Origin: Winogradskyella echinorum
GTDB lineage: Bacteria; Bacteroidota; Bacteroidia; Flavobacteriales; Flavobacteriaceae
Length of the DNA stretch: 64,000 bases
Assembly (NCBI RefSeq): GCF_014297365.1
Contig: NZ_JACOQD010000004.1
Span: 124,001-188,000, forward strand
Reading direction: 5' to 3'
A program made the translations under genes and the position numbers. Positions 28,056 through 36,204 of this stretch are shown piece after piece. How positions within the stretch are numbered: the first letter of the stretch is position 1; the number at the start of each line of letters is the position of its first letter. Below the pieces are notes generated by a model, which was not told the DNA's origin, made no database searches, and was given only the letters and a program-made list of their open reading frames with translations.

Positions 28056-28080
28056 AAAGTATACTAATAACTTAAAAATA

Positions 28081-28106
28081 GATTCCGCACTAAGAGCGGA
28101 ATGACA
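28081..28106 (-). repeat. Palindromic repeat that supplies the dnaG start codon
   Basis: Plus strand reads GATTCCGC, a short loop, then GCGGAATGACA: the inverted form of the TGTCATTCC...GGAATC repeats seen in the paa region. The last six bases, ATGACA, are the first two codons assigned to dnaG. Confidence 0.6.
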
Positions 28107-30080
28107 GAAAAATTGATTTCACAAAATTCCATAGCACAAGTATTTGAAACCGCTCGCGTAGAGGAGGTTATTGGTGATTTCGTACAGCTAAAAAAATCGG
28201 GTAGTAACTTTAAAGGCTTAAGTCCTTTTAGTGATGAACGTTCTCCAAGTTTTATGGTCTCTCCAGTAAAGCAAATCTGGAAAGACTTTTCGAGTGGTAA
28301 AGGTGGTAATGCTGTGACGTTTTTAATGGAGCATGAGCATTTTACTTATCCAGAAGCTATAAAATACTTAGCTAAAAAATACAATATTGAAATTGAAGAA
28401 ACCGAGCGAACAGACGAGGAAAAGGCACAACAAAATGCCAGAGAGAGTTTGTATTTGGTAAGTGAATATGCTAATGAATACTTTCAAAAAATACTACACA
28501 ATACAGATCAAGGCAAATCTATTGGTTTAAGCTATTTTAAAGAGCGTGGATTTACAGAAGAAACGATTAAAAAGTTTCAATTAGGCTACTCTTTAGATGA
28601 GTGGCAAGCCTTTACAGATGATGCGCTTGGTAAGGGTTATAATATTAATTTTCTTGAACAAACTGGGCTTACCATTGTAAAGGAAGAGAAACGATTTGAT
28701 AGGTTCAAGGGTAGAGTAATGTTCCCAATTCATAGTATGAGCGGTCGTATTCTTGGCTTTGGTGGACGTATTTTAACTAATGATAAAAAGGCAGCAAAAT
28801 ATCTAAATTCACCAGAAAGTGAAATTTACCATAAAAGTAAAATTTTATACGGTTTGTATTTTGCAAAGCAAAGCATAGCTAAAGAAGATAATTGTTATCT
28901 GGTAGAAGGTTATACAGATGTTATTCAATTTCACCAAACAGGCATTAAGAATGTTGTATCATCATCTGGTACAGCATTATCTTCAGATCAAATACGCCTT
29001 ATTAATAGACTAACCAATAATATTACAGTGCTTTTTGATGGTGATGCAGCTGGTATTAGAGCTTCTATTCGTGGTATAGATTTAATCTTAGAACAGGGAG
29101 TTAATGTAAAGGTATGTACGTTTCCAGATGGTGAAGATCCAGATAGTTTTTCAAAATCTAATACGCTAGAGGAGCTTAATGCATATCTAAATGAAAACGC
29201 TAAAGATTTTATTCAATTTAAAGCGTCGCTTTTGGTTAAGGAGGCTAATAATGATCCTATAAAAAAAGCTGAAACGATACGAGAAATTGTAAACAGTATT
29301 GCTAAAATTCCAGATTCTATAAAGCGCGAAATTTATATACAAGAATGTGCGCGTATTATGGACATCAGTGAAAATGTATTATTTAGTACGTTGGCGCAAA
29401 TTAGTAAGAAAGATTTTCAAGAAGCTAATAAAAAATTTAAACAAGAGCAAACAGCTTTTCAGGTTGTAAAGAACGAGCCACAGAAAAAACAAAAGGTTGA
29501 TGTTCAATACGAACTTGAAAGAAAAATTATAGAAATTTTAATGCTTTATGGTGAAAGAACTGAGCAGTTTGAAGATTTAATCTTAAAGGAAGATGAAGCT
29601 ACAGGCGATCTAATTCTAGAGCCAACTTTACAAGAAACTAGAGTGTTTGAGAAAATTTATTTAGACCTTCAGGAAGATGAAATGATGTTTTCTAATGAGA
29701 AATTTAAGACACTTTATTATGCTATAATAGATAAGTTAAACCAAGACGAAAATTTTTCGACTAAAGATTTTATAAATAATCTAGATCAAGAAGATGCTAG
29801 TACAGTAACTAGTATCTTAATGGAGGATGAAAAATACAATCTTCATGACTGGGAACGTAATCAAATTATTCCTAAAGAAAAGGAGCATTCTGTAGCCTTA
29901 TTAGTTAGTCAAACTATTTTGAGTTTAAGGTGTTATTTAATAGACCAAAAAGTAGCAGAGTATAAAAACGAAACACTAAGAGAACCGTCTGATACAAGGT
30001 CAATTATTGAAGATGTAAAAGATTATCTAGCCTTAAAAATGTTGTTATCTCGTAAGCTTGGTAAAGTTATTGGTGGCTAA
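28101..30080 (+). CDS. dnaG: DNA primase, zinc ligands replaced
   Basis: Makes RNA primers for replication. The 659 residues have the N-terminal CHC2-fold region (about 15-100), the TOPRIM catalytic core (EGYTDV..., GTALSSDQI, LFDGDAAGIRA) and a C-terminal helicase-interaction region. The four usual zinc ligands are absent: at C-x2-H ... C-x2-C there are S41, S44, D62 and S65. The assigned ATG lies in a palindromic repeat; an in-frame TTG at 28113 would give ISQNSIAQVF, closer to what I expect for related primases. Convergent with the response regulator, 2 nt apart. Confidence 0.95.
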   Translation: MTEKLISQNSIAQVFETARVEEVIGDFVQLKKSGSNFKGLSPFSDERSPSFMVSPVKQIWKDFSSGKGGNAVTFLMEHEHFTYPEAIKYLAKKYNIEIEETERTDEEKAQQNARESLYLVSEYANEYFQKILHNTDQGKSIGLSYFKERGFTEETIKKFQLGYSLDEWQAFTDDALGKGYNINFLEQTGLTIVKEEKRFDRFKGRVMFPIHSMSGRILGFGGRILTNDKKAAKYLNSPESEIYHKSKILYGLYFAKQSIAKEDNCYLVEGYTDVIQFHQTGIKNVVSSSGTALSSDQIRLINRLTNNITVLFDGDAAGIRASIRGIDLILEQGVNVKVCTFPDGEDPDSFSKSNTLEELNAYLNENAKDFIQFKASLLVKEANNDPIKKAETIREIVNSIAKIPDSIKREIYIQECARIMDISENVLFSTLAQISKKDFQEANKKFKQEQTAFQVVKNEPQKKQKVDVQYELERKIIEILMLYGERTEQFEDLILKEDEATGDLILEPTLQETRVFEKIYLDLQEDEMMFSNEKFKTLYYAIIDKLNQDENFSTKDFINNLDQEDASTVTSILMEDEKYNLHDWERNQIIPKEKEHSVALLVSQTILSLRCYLIDQKVAEYKNETLREPSDTRSIIEDVKDYLALKMLLSRKLGKVIGG

Positions 30081-30082
30081 CC

Positions 30083-30712
30083 TTATGTTAGATTGTGATG
30101 TTTTGCTTGATGTATTAAATCTACAATATTAGTAACATTTAATTTTTTAAAAAGTCTAGCTTTATAAGTACTAACTGTTTTTTCGTTAATATCTAACTCT
30201 TGCGCAATCTCTTTATTTTTTCTACCGATAGACAGTAATTTTAATACTTCTACCTCTCTAGTAGAAAGCTTTTTAAACATTCGGCTTCGGCTCTTTCGTG
30301 TATCTTCATAACGTAAGTGTTTATCCATTTTTTCACTGAGAGAAACATCGCCAGAATGAATTTTTCTTACAGCTGCTTCTATTGTTTCTACATCAGCCGT
30401 TTTATTTAGATAACCAGATGCACCAGCTTTGAGAGTGCTAATAGCATAAATCTCTTCTGGTTGGTGGCTAAACATTAAAACATTAATAGATTTATTTTCT
30501 TTTTTAATAGCTCTAAGAGCAGTAATGCCATTTAGTTCTGGCAAATCGACTTCAGAAATGATAACATCTACTTTGTTGCGTCTTACAAATTCGAAGATTT
30601 CGATACCACTACTTAATTTTCCTACTACTTTAAGGTCTGGTTTGCTATTTAAATATAGTTCTAAACCAGTTCTTACAATAGGATGACTGTCAACAATCAG
30701 AATATGTATCAT
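30083..30712 (-). CDS. LuxR/NarL-type response regulator with Glu at the phosphorylation site
   Basis: 209 residues: a receiver domain (1 to about 120) and a LuxR-type HTH (about 145-205; LSTREVEVLKLLSIGRKNKEIAQ). The usual phospho-acceptor Asp is Glu54 (DVIISEVDLPELNG), and the second acidic pocket residue is Ser9 (VDSHP), whereas the switch Ser and Lys (FS, GYLNK) are kept. This suggests a phosphorylation-independent or constitutively active-like regulator. No histidine kinase gene is adjacent. Targets are unknown. Confidence 0.85.
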   Translation of the reverse strand: MIHILIVDSHPIVRTGLELYLNSKPDLKVVGKLSSGIEIFEFVRRNKVDVIISEVDLPELNGITALRAIKKENKSINVLMFSHQPEEIYAISTLKAGASGYLNKTADVETIEAAVRKIHSGDVSLSEKMDKHLRYEDTRKSRSRMFKKLSTREVEVLKLLSIGRKNKEIAQELDINEKTVSTYKARLFKKLNVTNIVDLIHQAKHHNLT

Positions 30713-30844
30713 GATAATTGATTTTTTTGGTTAGGGTTAATTAATATAATAACAAAAAAATAAGTCAGTGTTTAGTGGAGATTTGTTACGTAAAATTAAG
30801 AAAAACTAAGAGGGTTTACTAATTTATTCGATAAAAAGCAAATA

Positions 30845-31633
30845 TTATTTTAAATTTTTAGGAATTTCACAAATTGGTATAGGGATCATCTTGTGAGTAT
30901 TAGATCTATTGTATCTCATAAAAATCTTAAAAGCATCACGTTGTCTTCCAGAGAAATCTTCTGCAGTTTTACCTTCGTCTTTCATTTGCATAGCCCATTC
31001 TAATTCTGGATAAGATGCACCAATTTGGTCTTCGTCACTACGTGCATCACCAAATAAACCATCACTAGGAGCCGCTTTCATTATAGAATCTGGTACGTTT
31101 AAAAATTCACCTAATTCGTATACTTCAGATTTTAATAAATCGGCAATCGGACTTAAATCAACTCCGCCATCTCCATATTTGGTGTAAAAACCCACTCCAA
31201 AATCTTCAACTTTATTTCCAGTTCCAGCTACCAGCAATCCTAATAAACCAGCATGGTAATATAACGTGGTCATACGTAAACGTGCTCTGGTGTTTGCCAA
31301 GGCCATATCTACAGTTTCTTGCTTACCGTCGAGACTTACTTCTGTTTTAAATTCTTCAAAAACAGGGGTTAAAACTACGCGAGCGTCCTTAACGTTAGAA
31401 AATCGTTCTTTTAACTGCGCAATATGTTCTTGTGCTCTGGTTACATGACTTGCTGCTTGGTGAATTGGCATTTCTATACATAATAAATCTAAGCCAGTTT
31501 TAGCACAGAGTGTTGAGGTTACAGCAGAATCTATACCACCAGATATACCTATAACAAAACCATTAACTTTAGCATTTGTAGCATAATTTTTTAACCAATC
31601 TACGATGTGATTTACAACCTTTTCTGTTTGCAT
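30845..31633 (-). CDS. nadE: Ammonia-dependent NAD+ synthetase
   Basis: Final NAD step: amidates deamido-NAD+ using ammonia and ATP. The 262 residues carry the PP-loop SGGIDSAV (about 30-37), GTGNKVEDFGVGFYTKYGDGG and LKSEVYELG, all family landmarks. No glutaminase domain is fused, so it is the ammonia-dependent short form. It is divergent from gldB, 72 nt apart; nadE next to gldBC is an arrangement I associate with gliding flavobacteria. Confidence 0.93.
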   Translation of the reverse strand: MQTEKVVNHIVDWLKNYATNAKVNGFVIGISGGIDSAVTSTLCAKTGLDLLCIEMPIHQAASHVTRAQEHIAQLKERFSNVKDARVVLTPVFEEFKTEVSLDGKQETVDMALANTRARLRMTTLYYHAGLLGLLVAGTGNKVEDFGVGFYTKYGDGGVDLSPIADLLKSEVYELGEFLNVPDSIMKAAPSDGLFGDARSDEDQIGASYPELEWAMQMKDEGKTAEDFSGRQRDAFKIFMRYNRSNTHKMIPIPICEIPKNLK

Positions 31634-31661
31634 AATTTTTAATTTTTAAAACAAAGAAGTG

Positions 31662-31669
31662 TACCTTTG
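31662..31669 (+). promoter_or_regulatory. -7 box of gldB-gldC
   Basis: TACCTTTG is a full TAnnTTTG match. It overlaps the TTG that would otherwise be used as an upstream start, which argues for the start at 31706 or 31718. Confidence 0.5.
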
Positions 31670-31705
31670 CACAACAAAAATAACGGAAACGTGTTAGGAT
31701 TAAAA

Positions 31706-32686
31706 ATGTTTTACCAAATGCACATAAGAATTTACCTAATATTAATATTAGGATTAACGTTTGTGTCTTGTAATGAGGAATCTAAAGTTGAAAAGGAAAT
31801 TGCTAACATAGAAGCAGATTTTGTTTTAGAACGATTTGATTTAGCCGAACTCAATGCAAAACCAAGCGATTTGCCAAAACTAAAGAAAGCTTATCCCTTT
31901 TTGTTTTCTAAACATACACCAGATTCTATTTGGATAAATAGATTAGAAGATACTCTCCAAAATGAAATTCTACAAGAAGTCAATAAAACGTTTCAAGATT
32001 TTAAACGAACTAAAGAGGAATTAGTGAGTATGTTTCAGCACATAAAATACTATGATAAAGTGTTTACAGTGCCAAGAGTTGTAACATTAACAAATTATGT
32101 TCAATATAGAGATAAGGTAATTGTAACAGATACAATTGCTTTGGTGGCATTAGATAATTATTTGGGACAAGATCATAGGTTTTATGTAGATGGTGGAATA
32201 CCTGAGTATTTAGCTGAAAATTTTAATAAAGAGCAAATTGTTGTGAATTTAGCAGAGGCTTATGCTAAAAAGTACGTGTCTCAATCTAATAGAAAGACCT
32301 TTTTAGACGAAATGATTTATTTCGGAAAGTTACTCTATTTTAAAGATGTTATTATTCCTTTTAAAACAGATGCTGAAAGAATAGGATACACGGAAGAGAA
32401 GATAAAATGGGCAGAAGCTAATGAAAGCCAAATATGGAGTTATTTTATTGAAAAAGAACTACTGTTTAGCACAGATAATAAATTGCCAAATCGCTTTATT
32501 GCTGATGCACCATTTTCTAAGTTTTATTTAGAATTAGATAATGATTCTCCTGGTCGATTAGGGCAGTATATCGGTTGGCAAATTGTAAAAGCTTATGCTG
32601 ATAAATCTAATGAAGATCTAATGACTATTTTACAAAAAGAGCCAGAGGAAATTTTTAATAATGCAAAATTTAAACCAAAAAAGTAA
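31706..32686 (+). CDS. gldB: Gliding motility lipoprotein GldB
   Basis: Essential for gliding and T9SS function in flavobacteria; its biochemical role is unknown. From the ATG at 31706 it has 326 residues with a lipoprotein signal (IYLILILGLTFVSC). A second in-frame ATG at 31718 is also possible. The frame opens further upstream at a TTG (31667), but that lies inside the -7 box. Family-typical stretches include DLPKLKKAYPFLF, HTPDSIWINRLED and LELDNDSPGRLGQYIGWQIVKAY. Its stop overlaps the gldC start by 1 nt. Confidence 0.92.
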   Translation: MFYQMHIRIYLILILGLTFVSCNEESKVEKEIANIEADFVLERFDLAELNAKPSDLPKLKKAYPFLFSKHTPDSIWINRLEDTLQNEILQEVNKTFQDFKRTKEELVSMFQHIKYYDKVFTVPRVVTLTNYVQYRDKVIVTDTIALVALDNYLGQDHRFYVDGGIPEYLAENFNKEQIVVNLAEAYAKKYVSQSNRKTFLDEMIYFGKLLYFKDVIIPFKTDAERIGYTEEKIKWAEANESQIWSYFIEKELLFSTDNKLPNRFIADAPFSKFYLELDNDSPGRLGQYIGWQIVKAYADKSNEDLMTILQKEPEEIFNNAKFKPKK

Positions 32687-33021
32687 TGTCTAAAACCATA
32701 CACTCTAAGATAGAATTAAACGTAGAACTCGATGAAAACCGAGTGCCAGAAAAACTTAAATGGTCTGCACAAGATGGAGGCGTTAGTAATGAAGAAGCTA
32801 AAGCAATAATGTTGTCTGTTTGGGACAGTAATGCTCAAGAGACTCTAAAAATAGATTTATGGACAAAAGACATGCCTGTAGATGAAATGAAACTATTTTT
32901 TCATCAAACATTGGTAACTATGAGTGATACTTTTTTAAGGGCAACACAAGACGAAAAAATGACAGCCACTATGAAAGATTTCTGTGATTATTTTGCCGAG
33001 AAATTAGAGCTTAAAAAGTAG
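32686..33021 (+). CDS. gldC: Gliding motility protein GldC
   Basis: 111 residues, the usual GldC length, with ELNVELDENRVPEKLKWSA and a helical C-terminus (MTATMKDFCDYFAEKLELK). It has no signal peptide, so it is cytoplasmic; it accompanies gldB in gliding flavobacteria and improves motility, with an unknown mechanism. It starts within the gldB stop codon (TAATG). Convergent with the gene at 33027. Confidence 0.92.
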   Translation: MSKTIHSKIELNVELDENRVPEKLKWSAQDGGVSNEEAKAIMLSVWDSNAQETLKIDLWTKDMPVDEMKLFFHQTLVTMSDTFLRATQDEKMTATMKDFCDYFAEKLELKK

Positions 33022-33026
33022 AACTA

Positions 33027-33917
33027 TTAAGGTTTAGGTTCAGGTTCGCTTGTACCTTTTTCAGATTTAAAGTAAGGTACTGCATTAAAACAATCTGCTG
33101 GTTGATTAAAATCTGGGTTCCTCATTTTATATTTTAAAAATGCTGAAACGTCATAGATTTCCCATACAATTAATTCATTATCTCTACCTGCAACTGTTCT
33201 TCTGTCTAGGTTAATATGTGAAATCATTTTGTTTACCAATTCTTCGTCACCAAACCTCATTTGTCTACCACCACCATGACTATTATTTGTCTTATAAACA
33301 ATCCAATAAGATTGTACAGATTTACCAGTTGAGTTTTCTAATGTACCATCTGAAGTTGAAGATTTTGTACTTCTAGCTTTTCTTTTTATATCGATTACAG
33401 CTGCATCAATGATTGAAGATTTTTTTATAGCAACTGTTGGTTTTTTAGCAATGGCATTTGCTTTTTTTACAACCTCTGCTATTTTTGGCTCTATTGCTTT
33501 CTTTTTTGGTGTGATTTTAGGCTCGTTTGACGCTAAAGGAGCATCTCCAAAAAGCGATATTTTTCGCTTAGGTAGAGGTCTGTTTAACGGTTGATTTAAT
33601 GATTCGTTTCTTAAAAGTGTTATAACAACAAGCCTGTCTGGTAAAACAGCTTCCACTACAAAACGCCCTACAGGAATATCTTTTAAAGGAATTTTTACTT
33701 TAGAATCTTTTACAACAATAGTGCGTTCAAAATCTCTATTAAAAATTTCAACTTTATAGATGGTGCGTTCTCCTTCTAGGATAAGACTATCTTCTGTTTT
33801 GTTTAAATGGTGTTTTAATTCCTTTGCTCTAATATTAACATTCTGTAATAATGTAGATTTTTGACTATAAGAAAAGATAGTCAATAGCAAAAATACGGCA
33901 GTGCATAGTGTTCTCAT
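33027..33917 (-). CDS. Secreted protein of unknown function, paralogue of 34247-35017
   Basis: 296 residues with a signal peptide (FLLLTIFSYSQ). The N-terminal part (about 25-105: LKHHLNKTEDSLILEGERTI, IPLKDIPVGRFVVEAVLPDR) and the C-terminal part (about 200-290: YWIVYKTNNSHGGGRQMRF, ELIVWEIYDVSAF, FNAVPYFKSEK) recur in the next gene upstream. Between them is a Lys/Ala/Pro-rich linker, absent or shorter in the paralogue. I do not recognise a function. A shared motif lies about 140 bp before its start. Confidence 0.65.
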   Translation of the reverse strand: MRTLCTAVFLLLTIFSYSQKSTLLQNVNIRAKELKHHLNKTEDSLILEGERTIYKVEIFNRDFERTIVVKDSKVKIPLKDIPVGRFVVEAVLPDRLVVITLLRNESLNQPLNRPLPKRKISLFGDAPLASNEPKITPKKKAIEPKIAEVVKKANAIAKKPTVAIKKSSIIDAAVIDIKRKARSTKSSTSDGTLENSTGKSVQSYWIVYKTNNSHGGGRQMRFGDEELVNKMISHINLDRRTVAGRDNELIVWEIYDVSAFLKYKMRNPDFNQPADCFNAVPYFKSEKGTSEPEPKP

Positions 33918-34246
33918 AATAAGTAGGTTTTGTTTTTGGGAAACAAACGAAACATTTATATTCTATTTTTAAGAATATGTACTGTTTACCCTACAAATGT
34001 ATAATCATTTACTGTACTAATTTTAAATTTAAGATGTTTTGCATTTTTTTTTGGTTGACGTGTTTAGTGGTTCGATGTAAGTCAATAAAAAGGGTACAAA
34101 AAGTAAAAAGTTACTATTTAAACCGGTTGGTGTAGAGTGGTTTAATTCATATTAATAAAGAATCAACATATATAATGTGCTGCACTATATTATTATAAAA
34201 ACATCAACTAGGCTATTGATTGTGAGGAAGAAATTAATTCAATTCA
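33918..34246. other. Gap between the two paralogues, with bipartite motif
   Basis: 329 bp without a gene. It holds the upstream region of the minus-strand gene starting at 33917, including the motif at 34054-34080. The remainder is AT-rich and shows nothing I can name. Confidence 0.5.
34054..34080. promoter_or_regulatory. Bipartite motif GTTGACGT-N11-CGATGTAA, copy 1
   Basis: GTTGACGT (34054-34061) and CGATGTAA (34073-34080), 11 bp apart. Read on the minus strand it contains two ACRTC repeats 17 bp apart centre to centre. The same motif with the same spacing precedes the paralogous gene (35146-35172). Likely a shared regulator-binding site, about 140 bp upstream of the start at 33917. Confidence 0.55.
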
Positions 34247-35017
34247 TTAAAGATCATTCGAATTATTTTCAGATTTATAATACGGAATAACATTAAAATA
34301 CTCTGAGCTAGTAGAATTTATAAAGTCGGAATTAGCCATTTGAAGCTCCATAAATTTTGTAGTATTATAAACTTCCCAAACAGTTAATTCATTGAATCTC
34401 ATAGTTGGGTTATTATGCTCCTTTTTATTTTTAAAAATCATTTTTTCAACAGTCTCTTTATTTACCAATCTCATCGTTCTACTAGACCCACTTTCATTAT
34501 TCACCTTAAGAGAAACCCAAAAGAATTTTTGACTTTTTTTAGCATGTTTTTTAGATTTCCCTCTTGTTAAGATGTATTCTATACTATGTTTTGGAGATCT
34601 TTTTATAACATTTAAACTTTCGTCTAGCATCATACCTTTTCCCTCAGCAATTTCTTTTTCACCCTGCATTACCTTAGAAGTGTTTGCGTTATTAATAGGG
34701 TCGCGTTTTAATAGACCCATAACAATAGTTTTATCCTCTAATATTGTGTTAATTACAAATTTTCCTGCAGGAAGATCGCTTAAAGAAATCTGAGCTTGAG
34801 AATTCTCAATAGGTATTAATTTTTCATAATCTTCATTAAAAATCTCAACATTTAGGATAGCTTTTTTATATTCTAATATCAAACTATCTTTTGTGCTATT
34901 TAGACTATGTTTTAGGTCTTCAGCTTTAGGGTTAAAGTTTTTTAACAGAATAGCATTTTGGCCATTAATAATTACAGTAGAAAATAGGACGAGTAGGGAA
35001 CAAATGGATTTAATCAT
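34247..35017 (-). CDS. Secreted protein of unknown function, paralogue of 33027-33917
   Basis: 256 residues with a signal peptide (LLVLFSTVIINGQ). It shares with the neighbouring gene an N-terminal domain (LKHSLNSTKDSLILEYKKAI, ISLSDLPAGKFVINTILEDK) and a C-terminal domain (FFWVSLKVNNESGSSRTMRL, ELTVWEVYNTTKF, YFNVIPYYKSEN). The middle is shorter and less Lys/Pro-rich. No T9SS sorting domain is seen, so the periplasm is the likely location. Function unknown. Confidence 0.65.
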   Translation of the reverse strand: MIKSICSLLVLFSTVIINGQNAILLKNFNPKAEDLKHSLNSTKDSLILEYKKAILNVEIFNEDYEKLIPIENSQAQISLSDLPAGKFVINTILEDKTIVMGLLKRDPINNANTSKVMQGEKEIAEGKGMMLDESLNVIKRSPKHSIEYILTRGKSKKHAKKSQKFFWVSLKVNNESGSSRTMRLVNKETVEKMIFKNKKEHNNPTMRFNELTVWEVYNTTKFMELQMANSDFINSTSSEYFNVIPYYKSENNSNDL

Positions 35018-35145
35018 AATATTAGCTTTTAAAATTTGAGGGTTTGTTATTTAGTTCTAACACATAAATATCAGCATATTATATCTCTAAGGTATATACT
35101 ATTAGCGTAGTTAAAAAAAATCAAAGTTGTTTTACGTTTTTCATA

Positions 35146-35172
35146 GTTGACGTACTGTCATCGCCGATGTAA
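35146..35172. promoter_or_regulatory. Bipartite motif GTTGACGT-N11-CGATGTAA, copy 2
   Basis: Both 8-bp halves are identical to those at 34054-34080 and the spacer is again 11 bp, with different sequence. It lies about 130 bp before the start at 35017. It also lies upstream of the divergent DUF4230 gene at 35242, so it could serve either. Confidence 0.55.
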
Positions 35173-35241
35173 AGCAAAAAAATAGGATTTAAAAACGTTA
35201 TATTTAACACCTATTGAAAGCTATTTTCATTAAATTAGCCT

Positions 35242-35856
35242 ATGCGAAAAACACTATTTGGCGTCATTATTACATTAGTAATTTTATTCACATTTAAATA
35301 TTGTGGAGATAAACAAGAAGACAAAATTGTACTACAAGAAAACACGGCTTTAATACAAGAGCAAATTAAAAACGTTGGAAAACTTGTGGTAACTGAAGGT
35401 CATTTTAGTGAGGTATTCACTTATAAAAATTCTAAAGCAGTTTTTGCAGATTTATTAGAAGCAGAAAAGAAAGCTGTTGTTATTGTAAATGCAGATGTTA
35501 CTATTGGGTACGATCTTAGTAAAATTGAATACGAAGTTGATGAGTTAACAAAAACACTAAGAATAAAAAGTATACCAAAAGAAGAAATAAAAATTAGCCC
35601 AGATTTTGAATATTACGATATACAAGCGGACTTTTTAAATCAGTTTGAAGCGAAAGATTATAATGAAATTAAAGAAACTGTTAATGCCTCTTTAATGAAG
35701 AAAATTGAGGCTTCAGACTTAAAGTCTAATGCTCAAAACAGATTAATTAGTGAGCTTTCAAAATTCTTTATACTTACCAATTCTTTGGGTTGGTCTTTAG
35801 AGTACAATCAAACTCCCGTAAATTCTATTGAAGGTTTGCAGTCTTTAAAACTATAA
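35242..35856 (+). CDS. DUF4230 domain protein
   Basis: 204 residues with an N-terminal hydrophobic anchor (LFGVIITLVILFTFKYCG). The rest is one DUF4230 domain (KLVVTEGHFSEVFTYK, VVIVNADVTIGYDLSKIEYEV). Members are widespread and unexplained; the fold looks like a membrane-anchored periplasmic alpha-beta domain. The final codons overlap the convergent rhodanese gene by 6 bp. Confidence 0.75.
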   Translation: MRKTLFGVIITLVILFTFKYCGDKQEDKIVLQENTALIQEQIKNVGKLVVTEGHFSEVFTYKNSKAVFADLLEAEKKAVVIVNADVTIGYDLSKIEYEVDELTKTLRIKSIPKEEIKISPDFEYYDIQADFLNQFEAKDYNEIKETVNASLMKKIEASDLKSNAQNRLISELSKFFILTNSLGWSLEYNQTPVNSIEGLQSLKL

Positions 35857-36156
35857 TTTAGATTGTAGACTAATCCATCCACCACCATTAATGGCGTCGA
35901 TATTATTTAAATTTAAAAATTTAGCAGCCTTTGCAGAACGTACTCCACTTGCGCAACAAGCTATAATGGGTTTGTTTAATTGTTTTACCTCTTCAACACG
36001 GTTATTTAATTCGCTTAGAGGTATATGAATGGAGTTTTTAATGTGTCCTGCATCCCATTCGCGTTGTGTCCTTACATCTAAAATAACGGCTTCATTTTTT
36101 AAATACATTTCAACTTGACGCTTTTTAGCGCCAAAAATAAAATCTAAAAATCCCAT
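35851..36156 (-). CDS. Rhodanese-like sulfurtransferase
   Basis: The frame is open to 36354, but the part upstream of 36156 overlaps the TetR gene and reads as hydrophobic nonsense. Starting at MGFLDFIFGAKK gives 101 residues, the size of a single-domain rhodanese. The active-site loop is IACCASGVRSAKAA, with the catalytic Cys in CASGVR; the substrate motif VILDVRTQREWDAGHI is intact. Probably moves sulfane sulfur in the cytoplasm. Divergent from the TetR gene. Confidence 0.85.
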   Translation of the reverse strand: MGFLDFIFGAKKRQVEMYLKNEAVILDVRTQREWDAGHIKNSIHIPLSELNNRVEEVKQLNKPIIACCASGVRSAKAAKFLNLNNIDAINGGGWISLQSKL

Positions 36157-36204
36157 AGTTTCTTTTTTGATTAAATTTACGAATAATAAAAAGAGTTTAG
36201 TTGT

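Larger units (their letters stand above)
27661..28100. other. Long gap before dnaG: repeats only
   Basis: 440 bp with no credible ORF. It holds the upstream region of the HTH gene, the right-hand hairpin element (27865-27922), and two copies of the TGTCATTC-type repeat (28006-28055; 28081-28106 inverted). No confident promoter for dnaG was found in it. Confidence 0.6.

Noticed and set aside
30076..30094. CTAAC/GTTAG hairpin between dnaG and the response regulator as a terminator
   Set aside because: Only 5 bp and no T-run; weak evidence.
31667..31705. Upstream TTG start for gldB
   Set aside because: It lies in the TACCTTTG -7 box; the lipoprotein signal begins after the ATG at 31706 or 31718.
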